Positions 22,760 to 31,163 of a stretch of DNA of 64,000 bases are shown here, in pieces. The notes beneath the pieces are model-generated. The model searched no databases. It saw only the letters and a list, made by a program, of their open reading frames with translations, and was not told the origin of the DNA. Both the position numbers and the translations under genes were made by a program. This DNA comes from Alcanivorax sp. S6407 (lineage in GTDB: Bacteria; Pseudomonadota; Gammaproteobacteria; Pseudomonadales; Alcanivoracaceae), in the NCBI RefSeq assembly GCF_023016115.1, contig NZ_JALKBH010000002.1, positions 518,623-582,622 of the forward strand. The letters run 5' to 3'. Numbering within the stretch: position 1 is the stretch's first letter; every line of letters begins with the position of its first letter.

Positions 22760-23515
22760 ATGCTGGAAATTCGTGATCTTCAAGCCTCCGTGGCGGACAA
22801 GCCGATTCTCAAGGGCCTGAACCTGACCGTTAACCCGGGCGAGGTGCACGCCATCATGGGCCCCAATGGCTCCGGCAAATCCACCCTGGCCAACGTACTG
22901 TCCGGCCGTGACAACTACGAGATCACTGGCGGTGAAGCCCTGTTTGAGGGCCAGAGCCTGGCCGAGATGGAACCGGAAGAGCGCGCCCAGGCGGGCCTGT
23001 TCCTGGCGTTCCAGTACCCGGTAGAGATCCCCGGGGTATCCAACATGGAATTCCTCAAGGCCGCATTGGAATCCGTACGTGGCGCCCAGGGCAAGGAAGA
23101 ATGGGATTCCGTGACCCTGCTGCGCAAGGCTCGCGAAGCCTGCAAGCAGGTCAATCTGGATGCCAGCTTCCTCAAGCGTGGCGTTAACGAAGGTTTCTCC
23201 GGTGGCGAGAAGAAGCGCAACGAAATCATGCAGATGATGTTGATGGAGCCCAAGCTGGCGCTGCTGGACGAAACTGACTCCGGCCTCGACATCGATGCCC
23301 TGCAGGTAGTCGCCAAGGGCGTCAACTCCCTGCGCAGCCCGGAGCGCGGCATTGTGCTGGTAACGCACTACCAGCGCCTGCTGGACTACATCGTGCCTGA
23401 CTTCGTGCACGTGCTGTACAACGGCCAGATCATCAAGTCCGGCGGCAAGGAACTGGCCCTGGAACTGGAACAGAAAGGTTACGGCTGGCTCACCGGCGAG
23501 GAAGAGTCTGCATGA
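22760..23515 (+). CDS. sufC: Fe-S cluster assembly ATPase SufC
   Basis: ABC-type ATPase of the SufBC2D complex. From the ATG at 22760 (MLEIRDLQASV, with AAAGG upstream) it has 251 residues. Walker A is GPNGSGKST, the signature is GFSGGEKKRNEI and Walker B is KLALLDETDSGLD. Its stop overlaps the sufD ATG as ATGA. Confidence 0.98.
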   Translation: MLEIRDLQASVADKPILKGLNLTVNPGEVHAIMGPNGSGKSTLANVLSGRDNYEITGGEALFEGQSLAEMEPEERAQAGLFLAFQYPVEIPGVSNMEFLKAALESVRGAQGKEEWDSVTLLRKAREACKQVNLDASFLKRGVNEGFSGGEKKRNEIMQMMLMEPKLALLDETDSGLDIDALQVVAKGVNSLRSPERGIVLVTHYQRLLDYIVPDFVHVLYNGQIIKSGGKELALELEQKGYGWLTGEEESA

Positions 23516-24735
23516 GTCTTACCCCTTCCTCTTTGGCACTGGACCTGAAAACCCAGACCCTGGCCAGCGCCCGGCGCCTGGCCGGGGACAGCGCAGACCT
23601 GGGCGAACTGGAAGCTGTCAGCTTTCCAGAGCGCAAGACCGAGCGCTGGAAATACACCTCACTGCAGGCCCTGGCTGACGGCCACATGAATGCTGTCGCG
23701 AACGGTGAGCTGAGCCAGCCCCTGCCGGCACTGAGTGAATTCGTGGTGACCATTACCAACGGCACCCTCACCGGCAGCACCCTGCCAGACGGCGTCAGCC
23801 TGAAGCAGGACAGCCCGACCGTGAATGGCCTGGAAACCCCGTTTGCCGTTTACAACAGTGCCGTGGCCCAGCCGGTGGTGCTGGAAGTGGCCGCCAATAC
23901 CCGGATCGAGCAGCCGGTTCACGTGCAGATCCAGTCTGCCAGCGATGCGCCGGCGCACTGCAACCCACGCGTGATCGTCAAGCTCAACACCGGCGCCGAA
24001 GCCACTGTCATCGAGCACTACCATGCTGAAGGCCAGGCCCTGACCAACGCCGTCACCGCGCTGATCACCGCCGACAACGCCAAACTGACCCACTACCGCC
24101 TGCAGGGCGAACAGGCCTCCTCCCTGTTCATCGGCACCCTGGTGATTGACCAGCAGGGCGTCAGCACCGTGGACAGCTACCAGCTGATGACCGGCAACCG
24201 CCTGCGTCGTAACGACGTCCATGCGCTGGTCAGCAAGAGCGGCGCCGAGCTGAACATGAAAGGTATCTTCGTGGTGCGCGACAAGAGCCATGTGGACAAC
24301 CAGATCTGCGTGGAACACTCGGTGCCCAACTGCGAATCCGACCAGAACTTCAAGGGTCTGGCCGGGGAAAGCGGCAAGGCAGTATTCAACGGGCGCATCC
24401 ATATTCATCCGGGCGCCAGTGGCACCAATGCCGAGCTGTCCAACAAGAACCTGCTGCTCAACGCCGGTGCGGAGATCAACACCAAGCCGGAACTGGAGAT
24501 CTACAACGACGACGTGAAATGTGCCCACGGCACCACCGTCGGCCAACTGGATCCCATCCAGCAGTTCTACCTGCAGTCCCGTGGCATTCCGGCGGCAGAA
24601 GCCAAGCGCATGCTGAGCCTCGGTTTTGTCAACGAGCTGCTGATGTCCCTGCCCCACGAGAAGGTAGCGGAATGGGCGACGCCGTGGCTGGAAGCTGAGC
24701 TGGTACACGCCCGCCCGGCGGGAGACGCAGCCTGA
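23512..24735 (+). CDS. sufD: Fe-S cluster assembly protein SufD
   Basis: SufB paralogue and partner in the SufBC2D scaffold. 407 residues. Family marks include PERKTERWKYTSL near the N-terminus and FKGLAGESGKAVFNGRIHI, SNKNLLLNAGAEINTKPELEIYNDDVKCAHG and YLQSRGIP near the C-terminus. The start overlaps sufC, and the stop shares bases with the sufS ATG (TGATG). Confidence 0.98.
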   Translation: MSLTPSSLALDLKTQTLASARRLAGDSADLGELEAVSFPERKTERWKYTSLQALADGHMNAVANGELSQPLPALSEFVVTITNGTLTGSTLPDGVSLKQDSPTVNGLETPFAVYNSAVAQPVVLEVAANTRIEQPVHVQIQSASDAPAHCNPRVIVKLNTGAEATVIEHYHAEGQALTNAVTALITADNAKLTHYRLQGEQASSLFIGTLVIDQQGVSTVDSYQLMTGNRLRRNDVHALVSKSGAELNMKGIFVVRDKSHVDNQICVEHSVPNCESDQNFKGLAGESGKAVFNGRIHIHPGASGTNAELSNKNLLLNAGAEINTKPELEIYNDDVKCAHGTTVGQLDPIQQFYLQSRGIPAAEAKRMLSLGFVNELLMSLPHEKVAEWATPWLEAELVHARPAGDAA

Positions 24736-25958
24736 TGACTGCGAAGGCACTGGACATCAACGCCCTGCGCGCCCAGTTCCCGATTCTGGACCAGCAGGTC
24801 AATGGCAAGCCTCTGGTCTATCTGGACAACGGTGCCACCACCCAGAAGCCGATGGCGGTGCTGGATGCCCTGCAGAACTACTATCGTGGCGTGAACTCCA
24901 ATGTCCATCGTGGTGCTCACTATCTGAGTGACGAAGCCACCGGCCAGTTCGAAGGGGCCCGCCAGACCGTGGCAGACTTCCTCAACGCCAGCCGCGAAGA
25001 AATCCTGTGGACCAAGGGCACCACCGAATCCATCAATATCGTCGCCCAGTGCGTGGCCCGTGAGCAGCTGCAACCCGGTGATGAAGTCCTGATCAGCACC
25101 AGTGAACACCACGCCAACATCGTGCCCTGGCAGCAGGCTTGTCTGGCTAAAGGCGCCACCCTGAAAGTGATCCCGCTACGCGACGATTGCAGCCTGGATA
25201 TGGAGGCGTTCGATCAGCTGCTCAGCGAAAAGACCAAGATCTTTGCCATCGGCCATGCCAGCAACGCCCTCGGCACCCTGAACCCGGTGAAAGAGATGGT
25301 GGCCAGGGCCAAAGCCATGGGTGCGATCACGCTGGTGGACGGCGCCCAGGCCGTGGCCCACTTCCCGGTGGACGTGCAGGATCTGGGCGTGGACTTCTAT
25401 GCCTTCTCCGGCCACAAGCTGTTCGGCCCTACGGGCATCGGCGTGCTGTACGGCCGCCGCGACCTGCTGGAAGCCATGCCGCCCTACCAGACCGGCGGCG
25501 AGATGATCGAGGTGGTTACCTTCGAGAAGAGCACCTGGAATCAGCTGCCCTACAAATTCGAGGCTGGCACCCCGAATATCGCCGGCGCCATCGGCCTGGC
25601 TGCTGCCATCACCTGGCTCAACAACCAGGATCGCGCGGCGCTGGAAGCCCATGAAAATGCGCTATTGGCCCACGCCACCGAACAGGCCCAGGCTTTCGAC
25701 GGCTTGAAAATCATCGGCACCGCCGCCAGTAAAGTGAGTGTGCTGTCGTTCCTGCTGGACGGCGGTCACCCGGCGGATGTGGGCATGCTGCTGGACAAGC
25801 AGGGCGTGGCGGTACGCACCGGCCATCACTGCACCATGCCGCTGATGGACACCCTCGGCATCCCCGGCACTGTGCGCGCCTCGTTCTCGATTTATAATAC
25901 CCTTGATGAAGTGGATCGCCTGTTCCAGGCGCTGCAGAAAGTAAAAACGTTCCTGTAG
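24735..25958 (+). CDS. sufS: Cysteine desulfurase SufS (group II)
   Basis: PLP enzyme that takes sulfur from cysteine and passes it to SufE. 407 residues. PLP Lys228 lies in FYAFSGHKLFGPTG and the catalytic Cys366 in RTGHHCTMPLM, on a short loop as in group II enzymes. It is coupled to sufD. A second desulfurase, IscS-like, lies 2.3 kb away on the other strand. Confidence 0.97.
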   Translation: MTAKALDINALRAQFPILDQQVNGKPLVYLDNGATTQKPMAVLDALQNYYRGVNSNVHRGAHYLSDEATGQFEGARQTVADFLNASREEILWTKGTTESINIVAQCVAREQLQPGDEVLISTSEHHANIVPWQQACLAKGATLKVIPLRDDCSLDMEAFDQLLSEKTKIFAIGHASNALGTLNPVKEMVARAKAMGAITLVDGAQAVAHFPVDVQDLGVDFYAFSGHKLFGPTGIGVLYGRRDLLEAMPPYQTGGEMIEVVTFEKSTWNQLPYKFEAGTPNIAGAIGLAAAITWLNNQDRAALEAHENALLAHATEQAQAFDGLKIIGTAASKVSVLSFLLDGGHPADVGMLLDKQGVAVRTGHHCTMPLMDTLGIPGTVRASFSIYNTLDEVDRLFQALQKVKTFL

Positions 25959-25993
25959 CGCCGGACGGCCGGAGCACGATCCCACATTGGTTT

Positions 25994-26034
25994 TCAGCGT
26001 CAAGCGTCAGGCATCAAGCCTCTGGCGTTTTGGC
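25994..26034. repeat. Single-arm heptad repeat, family 1 (sufS-sufA spacer)
   Basis: Units TTCAGCG, TCAAGCG, TCAGGCA, TCAAGCC, TCTGGCG in 7-bp phase, directly before the sufA ribosome-binding site. No clear opposing arm is visible. Confidence 0.65.
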
Positions 26035-26046
26035 AAGGTAGGTAAT

Positions 26047-26406
26047 ATGACGGTTCAGACTTTTACTCCCGGTCAGATCACCATTCACCTGACCGAAGCA
26101 GCCAACAAACAGGCGCTGCGTGAAATCGCCCGCGCCCATGCCGCCGGCATCCGTCTGGATCTGGATGAATCCGGTTGTTCCGGCTTCATGTATGTACTGG
26201 ATTTCGTGGAAGAGGCGAAAGACGGCGACAAGCTGTTCGTCATCGACGGCGTGAATCTGTACGTGCCGGAAAAGTGGCTGCCCATGCTCAACGGCCTGGT
26301 GATCGACTACGTCACCGAAGGCGTCAACAGCCTGTTCAAGTTCCGCAACCCCAACGCCACCGGCGAATGCGGCTGCGGCGAGAGCTTTACCGTAGAAGAG
26401 GTATAA
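26047..26406 (+). CDS. sufA: A-type Fe-S carrier (SufA/HesB/IscA family)
   Basis: Carrier that delivers clusters from the scaffold to apoproteins. From the ATG at 26047, with AAGGTAGG in front, it has 119 residues. The three cluster cysteines are Cys44 (ESGCSGF), Cys108 and Cys110 (GECGCGES). The longer open frame upstream is repeat sequence. It ends one base before sufT. Confidence 0.93.
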   Translation: MTVQTFTPGQITIHLTEAANKQALREIARAHAAGIRLDLDESGCSGFMYVLDFVEEAKDGDKLFVIDGVNLYVPEKWLPMLNGLVIDYVTEGVNSLFKFRNPNATGECGCGESFTVEEV

Positions 26407-26407
26407 C

Positions 26408-26950
26408 TTGGCAGAGCAAAGAACGGTTGTCGTCTCCCGTGATGTCCCGGCCCGCAAGGTGCCGGACGGCACCCGTATTACCATCCCCAAGAACAGCTTC
26501 GTGAACCTGCGCCAGGCCCTGGGTGGCACCTACACGGTGACCATTAACGGCAACATGGCCCGTATTGATGGCACCGACGCCGATGCCATTGGGCAGGAGC
26601 CGCTGGAGCTGAACTTTGCCCCCGCCAATGAAGACGGCAGCGTGCGCCAGGACGATCTGGAGAACACCCTGCAGACCATCTTCGATCCGGAAATCCCGGT
26701 GAGCATCAAGGAACTGGGGCTGGTTTATGGCTGTGACGTGATCCGCCGTGACGACCAGAACGTGGTCCAGGTACGCATGACCCTCACCGCCCCCAACTGC
26801 GGCATGGGCCCGGTACTGGTGGGTGACGTTGAAGATCGTCTCGGCAAGGTCCCCAACGTGGACAAGGTGGAAGTGGCCCTGGTGTTCGATCCGCCCTGGA
26901 GCCGCGACATGATCAGCGAAGAAGCCCAGCTCGAACTGGGAATGTTTTAA
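26408..26950 (+). CDS. sufT: SufT-like Fe-S maturation protein (DUF59/MIP18 family)
   Basis: 180 residues. The C-terminal MIP18/DUF59 domain has TIFDPEIPVSIKELGLVYG, MTLTAPNCGMGPVL and VVFDPPW-type sequence (VALVFDPPWSRDMIS). The N-terminal region of about 80 residues is typical of SufT, an accessory factor for Fe-S maturation in suf operons. The start is TTG, one base after the sufA stop, with GAAGAGG upstream. Confidence 0.92.
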   Translation: MAEQRTVVVSRDVPARKVPDGTRITIPKNSFVNLRQALGGTYTVTINGNMARIDGTDADAIGQEPLELNFAPANEDGSVRQDDLENTLQTIFDPEIPVSIKELGLVYGCDVIRRDDQNVVQVRMTLTAPNCGMGPVLVGDVEDRLGKVPNVDKVEVALVFDPPWSRDMISEEAQLELGMF

Positions 26951-26954
26951 TTTC

Positions 26955-27036
26955 CGCCGGACGCCCGACGCCAAACGCCAGACGGGGAAAACCGCCATCG
27001 GTTTAGCGTCAGGCATCAGGCGTCCAGCGTCAGGCC
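26955..27036. repeat. Heptad-phased inverted repeat, family 1 (sufT-sufE spacer)
   Basis: The left arm has CCGGACG, CCCGACG, CCAAACG, CCAGACG. The right arm has TCAGGCA, TCAGGCG, TCCAGCG, TCAGGCC. The loop is GGGAAAACCGCCATCGG. It ends 16 bp before the sufE GTG. Confidence 0.85.
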
Positions 27037-27051
27037 ACGGAGTTCAACGAC

Positions 27052-27501
27052 GTGCAATTTGATATTCGCAGCATCAAGCTCGGCCAGGATGTGACTGCCG
27101 GGGACATTGCCGAGGATCTGGAATTTCTGGATGACTGGGAAGAGCGTTACCGCTACATCATTGATCTGGGCAAACAGCTGCCCGGCCTGCCCGATGAGCT
27201 GAAGACCGAAGACCGCTTCGTGCGTGGCTGCCAAAGCCAGGTGTGGCTGGAAACGGACTATGACGCGGATGCCAACACCCTCTATCTGGCCGTGGATTCC
27301 GATGCACTGATCGTGAAGGGCCTGGCCGCCATCGTGCTGTCTGCGCTGAACCAGCAATCCCCGCAGGCCATCCATGACTACGACATGGACGGCTTCTTCG
27401 AGCGTATTGATCTGCTCAGCCACCTCAGCCCCACCCGCGGCAACGGCCTGCGCGCCATGGTCGCCAAGATCAAGCATCAGGCCGAACAGCTGGTCGCCTG
27501 A
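27052..27501 (+). CDS. sufE: Sulfur acceptor protein SufE
   Basis: Accepts persulfide from SufS and hands it to SufB. 149 residues from a GTG start with GGAG nine bases upstream. The acceptor Cys60 lies in FVRGCQSQVWL. It is the last gene of the suf operon and converges with the H-NOX gene, leaving only a 21-bp gap. Confidence 0.96.
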   Translation: MQFDIRSIKLGQDVTAGDIAEDLEFLDDWEERYRYIIDLGKQLPGLPDELKTEDRFVRGCQSQVWLETDYDADANTLYLAVDSDALIVKGLAAIVLSALNQQSPQAIHDYDMDGFFERIDLLSHLSPTRGNGLRAMVAKIKHQAEQLVA

Positions 27502-27522
27502 GGCCGTTTCTCTGGCGGCCGC

Positions 27523-28086
27523 TTAGACAACCTGGCGTGCCGCCACCTCGCTGGCCTTGAGCTGAAACACGAAGTGCGCCTGACCGTTTTCACCCGGCTC
27601 CGAGGCCAGCAGCGTCACCTCCTCATGGAACCAGCCAGCAATCCCCTTCACCGCCCCCGGGATCATCGCCCCCATATTCCGGCTGGAGGCGTAGAACACT
27701 TCGATCAGGCCTTTGCCACATCGCTTCACGGTAATACGGGGCGCCTGGGCTGACGGGTCCTTGAGTTTGAGAATCCGCTCATGGGTCTGTTGCAGGTTAA
27801 CCAGGAAGGAGACCGCGTCCGCATCGGGCGGGATCATGGCCCTGTAGAGATGCATCAGCGGCGCGATCACCCATTCACCGAAATCTTCCAGCAGGTTTTC
27901 CCTGCGCAGGCCCGTGGCCTGTTCCGCCGCCTTCAACAGGGCCTCCATCTCCTCATCCGGGTAAATGGACACTGGCATGTAGGTCTTGCCGGTGAGCCCG
28001 GCATCGGCCACGACAATGCGCCAAATGTCCTCACCCAGCGACATATCCAGATAACGTTTGAAGCTGGAAACAATGGCCCCGTGCAT
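27523..28086 (-). CDS. Stand-alone H-NOX (heme nitric oxide/oxygen-binding) protein
   Basis: 187 residues from the ATG at 28086, which has GGAGGG upstream. It starts MHGAIV as H-NOX proteins do. The proximal heme ligand His102 (NLQQTHERIL) and the heme-propionate motif Y-x-S-x-R (Tyr132, Ser134, Arg136 in FYASSRNMG) are at canonical positions, so heme binding is expected. Family members sense NO and usually control a kinase or cyclase encoded next door. No such partner is adjacent; the neighbours are iscS and sufE. The spacer in front holds two strong palindromes. Confidence 0.9.
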   Translation of the reverse strand: MHGAIVSSFKRYLDMSLGEDIWRIVVADAGLTGKTYMPVSIYPDEEMEALLKAAEQATGLRRENLLEDFGEWVIAPLMHLYRAMIPPDADAVSFLVNLQQTHERILKLKDPSAQAPRITVKRCGKGLIEVFYASSRNMGAMIPGAVKGIAGWFHEEVTLLASEPGENGQAHFVFQLKASEVAARQVV

Positions 28087-28179
28087 GATGTCACCCTCCT
28101 GGCATACCCTGCTAACCCAGCAAGGGCCATACCCGGAAAATGACCACCCAGCCGCTCCTGCACACCGCTGACACCCACT

Positions 28180-28219
28180 TTTGTGACCCGCATCACAAAG
28201 CAGTGACAACCACTGTCAC
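28180..28219 (-). promoter_or_regulatory. Two palindromes upstream of the H-NOX gene (CRP/Vfr-like)
   Basis: 28180-28199 is TTTGTGA, six bases, TCACAAA, a perfect match to the TGTGA-N6-TCACA CRP/Vfr core. 28203-28219 is GTGACA, five bases, TGTCAC, also perfect. They lie 94-133 bp before the H-NOX start in the spacer between it and iscS. Control of H-NOX by a CRP-family regulator is inferred. Confidence 0.6.
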
Positions 28220-28280
28220 ATAGTGCTTACCGTTGTCGCAGGCTGACAGAAATGCTCCCTGAGAAGTGCCGGTGCTGACG

Positions 28281-29429
28281 TTACTGGCTACCGCGCAACC
28301 GGCTCACCGCATCGACCACATTCTCAACCGCCCGATCGATATCTGCCTGCGCAGTAAAGCGCCCCACCGAGAAACGGATGGAGCCATGGGCAAGGGCATC
28401 TTCCACCCCCATGGCCTTGAGCACATAGGACGGCTCCAGTGACGCAGAGGTACAGGCAGAGCCAGAGGACACCGCCACCTGGTTCATGGTGGTCAGCAGC
28501 ATTTCCCCATCCACATCGGCAAACGCCACGTTCAGATGGCCAGGCAAACGCGGGCTATCACCGCCATTGATGCTGACCCCGGGCAGCGCACTGATGCCCT
28601 GCCAGAGACGGTCACGCAACGCGGCAATGCGTTCGCCCTCTTCGTCACGGTTTGCCTGCGCCAGCGCAAAGGCTTCGCCCATACCCACGATCTGGTGGGT
28701 CGGCAAGGTCCCGGAACGCATGCCTCGCTCATGGCCACCGCCATGAATCTGCGCGGCCACCTTTACCTCCGGCGCCCGTCGCACATACAGAGCCCCGATA
28801 CCCTTTGGCCCATAGACCTTGTGAGCACACACTGACACCAGATCCACCGGCATGGCGCGAACATCCAGCGGCAGCTTGCCCACGCTCTGAGCCGCATCGG
28901 TATGAAACAGCACGCCCCGCTCCCGGCACAGACTACCGATCGCCAGGATATCGTTGATCACTCCGGTTTCATTATTGGCGTGCATCACCGACACCAGCAC
29001 AGTGTCATCGCGCAGCGCATCCTGCACCGCCTCCGGCGAGATCCGGCCGTCCGCTGCCGGCAGCAGGTAGGTCACTGCATGGCCCTGATGCTCCAGCCAT
29101 TTGCAGGCATCCAGCACCGCCTTGTGCTCAGTGGCACTGGTGATCACATGACCTCCGCCACGGGCTTCCAGCACCCCTTTCAGGGCCAGGTTATTGGCTT
29201 CTGTGGCACCACTGGTCCAGACGATCTCTCGCGGGTCCGCATTGAGCACATCCGCCACCTGACGACGGGCGTTCTCCACCGCCTCTTCCGCCAGCCAGCC
29301 ATACAAATGGCTGCGGGAGGCCGGATTGGCAAAGGTCCCTTCCGGGCCGAGATGGCGCACCATCACGTCAACAACAGCCGGATCCACTGGCGTGGTGGCA
29401 GCATAATCAAGATAAACAGCTTGGCTCAT
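28281..29429 (-). CDS. iscS: IscS-type cysteine desulfurase (group I)
   Basis: PLP enzyme releasing sulfur from cysteine. 382 residues, slightly shorter than typical IscS (about 404). PLP Lys204 lies in [11 protein letters not shown] and the catalytic Cys326 in [10 protein letters not shown], on the long mobile loop of group I enzymes. It follows iscR on the minus strand. No iscU, iscA, hscBA or fdx is present, so it may serve tRNA thiolation or feed the SUF scaffold; this is inference. Confidence 0.93.
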   Translation of the reverse strand: MSQAVYLDYAATTPVDPAVVDVMVRHLGPEGTFANPASRSHLYGWLAEEAVENARRQVADVLNADPREIVWTSGATEANNLALKGVLEARGGGHVITSATEHKAVLDACKWLEHQGHAVTYLLPAADGRISPEAVQDALRDDTVLVSVMHANNETGVINDILAIGSLCRERGVLFHTDAAQSVGKLPLDVRAMPVDLVSVCAHKVYGPKGIGALYVRRAPEVKVAAQIHGGGHERGMRSGTLPTHQIVGMGEAFALAQANRDEEGERIAALRDRLWQGISALPGVSINGGDSPRLPGHLNVAFADVDGEMLLTTMNQVAVSSGSACTSASLEPSYVLKAMGVEDALAHGSIRFSVGRFTAQADIDRAVENVVDAVSRLRGSQ

Positions 29430-29488
29430 GGCGAAGAAAGAAACCGGTTGTGTATGAGGCTGAAAATAGCGGGGAAATTATAGCATTG

Positions 29489-29572
29489 AAGACGCCGGAC
29501 GCCCGATGCCTGACCCACAAAGGCTGGCCCGGATTCTCTGTCAGGCGTCTGGCATCAAGCGTCTGGCGTCAT
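29489..29572. repeat. Heptad-phased inverted repeat, family 1 (iscR-iscS spacer)
   Basis: The left arm has GAAGACG, CCGGACG, CCCGATG, CCTGACC. The right arm has TCAGGCG, TCTGGCA, TCAAGCG, TCTGGCG. It reaches the iscR stop codon. Confidence 0.82.
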
Positions 29573-30033
29573 TACAAACTATTTACCGGCAACCGCTGGT
29601 GACGATCCTGACGCTCGGAAATCTGCTTCACTTCCTGACGGGCGACCAACTCCCCCAGCGAAATGCCGCCAAGGAAATTCTGGATCTGATCAGACAGATC
29701 GCACCACAGATGGTGGGTCAGGCAAGTATCGCCTTCCTGACAGTCGCCCTGGCCACCACAGCGAGTAGCGTCCACCGGCTCGTCCACTGCCGAGATCACC
29801 GAAGCCACATCGATTTCGTCGCTGGTGCGGCTCAGCTGATAGCCGCCACCGGGGCCACGCACACTGCTTACCAGGCCGTTTCGACGCAGCTTGGCGAACA
29901 GTTGCTCAAGGTAGGAAATGGAGATGCCCTGGCGATCAGAAATGTCCGCCAGCGAGACCGGGCCAGCGTCAGCGTGCAGGGATAAATCCAGCATCGCCGT
30001 CACCGCATAACGGCCCTTGGTAGTCAGTCGCAT
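29572..30033 (-). CDS. iscR: Fe-S sensing Rrf2-family regulator IscR
   Basis: Controls Fe-S biogenesis genes according to [2Fe-2S] occupancy. From the ATG at 30033 ([16 protein letters not shown] upstream) it has 153 residues. The N-terminal winged helix includes [19 protein letters not shown]. The cluster ligands Cys92, Cys98, Cys104 and His107 are at the canonical positions. An IscR-like operator lies about 42-66 bp upstream, predicting autoregulation, and a second lies in front of sufB. Confidence 0.97.
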   Translation of the reverse strand: MRLTTKGRYAVTAMLDLSLHADAGPVSLADISDRQGISISYLEQLFAKLRRNGLVSSVRGPGGGYQLSRTSDEIDVASVISAVDEPVDATRCGGQGDCQEGDTCLTHHLWCDLSDQIQNFLGGISLGELVARQEVKQISERQDRHQRLPVNSL

Positions 30034-30074
30034 ATCCACACCCTTTTTATGTGTATTCCAGCCTGAAGCCTAAT

Positions 30075-30099
30075 AATCCCGACCATTTCAGTCAAGTAT
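30075..30099 (-). promoter_or_regulatory. IscR type-1-like operator and promoter of iscR
   Basis: Read on the minus strand: left half ATACTTGACT, centre GAAATG, right half GTCGGGATT. This matches the recalled type-1 consensus at 22 of 25 positions. The left half also supplies a TTGACT -35, and TAGGCT lies 17 bp downstream as a plausible -10. Confidence 0.72.
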
Positions 30100-30206
30100 T
30101 GCAACCCCGATAATGACAATGATTCTCAAATAAGACAAGAAATCCCGAAATCGTTCCCTTGCAGAGCAAAGACTGGCTAAACATTGCCCAGCTGAACCAG
30201 GAAAGC

Positions 30207-30236
30207 TTGACACCCGCACCCGCCTCACGGAAAATT
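30207..30236 (+). promoter_or_regulatory. Possible tRNA-Met promoter
   Basis: TTGACA at 30207-30212, with a poor AAAATT at 30231-30236 (18-bp spacer). It lies 14 bp before the tRNA. Confidence 0.4.
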
Positions 30237-30249
30237 CGCGGCCTCGAAT

Positions 30250-30326
30250 GGCAAGGTAGCTCAGCTGGTTAGAGCACAGCACTCATAATGCTGGGGTCGG
30301 CGGTTCAAGTCCGCCCCTTGCTACCA
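30250..30326 (+). tRNA. tRNA-Met (CAT), elongator type
   Basis: 77-nt cloverleaf including an encoded CCA. The acceptor GGCAAGG pairs with CCTTGCT, with a G1-U72 wobble. The D arm is GCTC-AGCTGGTTA-GAGC. The anticodon stem CAGCA/TGCTG encloses loop CTCATAA, with the CAT anticodon at 30284-30286. The T arm is GGCGG-TTCAAGT-CCGCC. The anticodon stem lacks the three G-C pairs of initiators, so I call it elongator. Confidence 0.92.
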
Positions 30327-30333
30327 AACGATG

Positions 30334-30371
30334 AAAAAAGGGCTGGAGAGTGATCTCCAGCCCTTTTTTTT
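30334..30371 (+). terminator. Rho-independent terminator after tRNA-Met
   Basis: GGGCTGGAGA and its inverse TCTCCAGCCC form a 10-bp stem with a 4-nt loop. It is flanked by a run of A on the left and eight T on the right, so it works in both directions. Confidence 0.92.
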
Positions 30372-30456
30372 GGCATTACCAACCGTGTATCCAAAGAAAC
30401 ATCGGGCTTGGTGCGAAATGCAGTACGGAAATATAACAAGCCTGATTTCAAGACAA

Positions 30457-30675
30457 TCAATCCGGGCGGATCACAAAGTAATAATTGTCACTGAGCCTGA
30501 GGCGCAGGCATTCAGGATCATCGTTGCGATCCTCCCACTCCACATCCTGCACGCCCAGATCGAAAGCGGCAGTGTTGCGGGCGATGGATTTCAGGCGCTC
30601 GATATCGTTCGATTCGGTGATCAGGACAGGGGGTATCGGGGTGGCGGTACCCAGATGCTCGCGAAACAGTTTCAT
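30457..30675 (-). CDS. Small uncharacterised protein (72 aa)
   Basis: I do not recognise a family. The frame begins with ATG preceded by TAAGGAGAGATACA, an excellent ribosome-binding site, which is the main reason to accept it. The product is soluble and acidic, with Trp/Asp-rich DVEWEDRNDD and a C-terminal LSDNYYFVIRPD. It stands alone between the tRNA terminator and the TPM gene. Function unknown. Confidence 0.6.
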   Translation of the reverse strand: MKLFREHLGTATPIPPVLITESNDIERLKSIARNTAAFDLGVQDVEWEDRNDDPECLRLRLSDNYYFVIRPD

Positions 30676-31163
30676 TGTATCTCTCCTTAGCGCATGCCAG
30701 TGCGTGATGCTGCCCTGGCTACTGCCACTGCGTCATGGGCGGTGGCGTTGTCCTTCTTGCTGTTGGCTTCCGGGGCTTTCCTGGCGGACCACAAAAGGGG
30801 ATCCGACCCACCCACAGAGCTTTTCTTCGCCCTCTTTTGTTACTGGATTTCAGAAAGCCCCGCAATTATCTACTTTTCTCATATTCAATTACTGGGTAGG
30901 GCGGCAAGGCCCCTGAAAGCCCCACTCCTACGTCAAAAAGAGTAGATATTTCTTTTGTTATTCAATCGATTAGCCAAGGGTAAAAAAGGATGAGGGCAGC
31001 TCAGGCGTTCGTACCCGCTACCGGCGACAGCACTGATAGCAAGTGACGAACGGCGTTCTCGAGACGTCAACAGATGCAGCGCCTCTGACTAAAGATTGGC
31101 AAGGCATCATCGCGTGCTGGCAAGCTCCCACAGCAGGCAACCTCTGCCCACCGGGAATGTCCC
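30676..31163. other. Spacer of 488 bp without a convincing gene
   Basis: Short frames on both strands lack start signals and family resemblance. The part nearest 30.9-31.0 kb is AT-rich and may hold the promoter of the small gene at 30457-30675. I see no terminator, tRNA or repeat of the families found elsewhere, apart from a short GCAAGCTCCCACAGC at 31130 that resembles one end of the GTAGGAG REP element. Confidence 0.5.

Noticed and set aside
28203..28219. Second palindrome before H-NOX as an FNR/Anr box
   Set aside because: The FNR/Anr core TTGAT-N4-ATCAA is not matched. GTGACA-N5-TGTCAC is left as an unassigned palindrome.
30676..30830. Minus-strand open stretch just upstream of the small gene at 30457-30675 (reads ...DPLLWSARKAPEANSKK...)
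   Set aside because: No start codon with a ribosome-binding site; it may be leader or a decayed fragment, which cannot be decided from sequence alone.
30485..30945. Plus-strand frames with a hydrophobic stretch in the 30.5-30.9 kb spacer
   Set aside because: No ribosome-binding site and no family resemblance, and they overlap the small minus-strand gene, which does have a strong ribosome-binding site.
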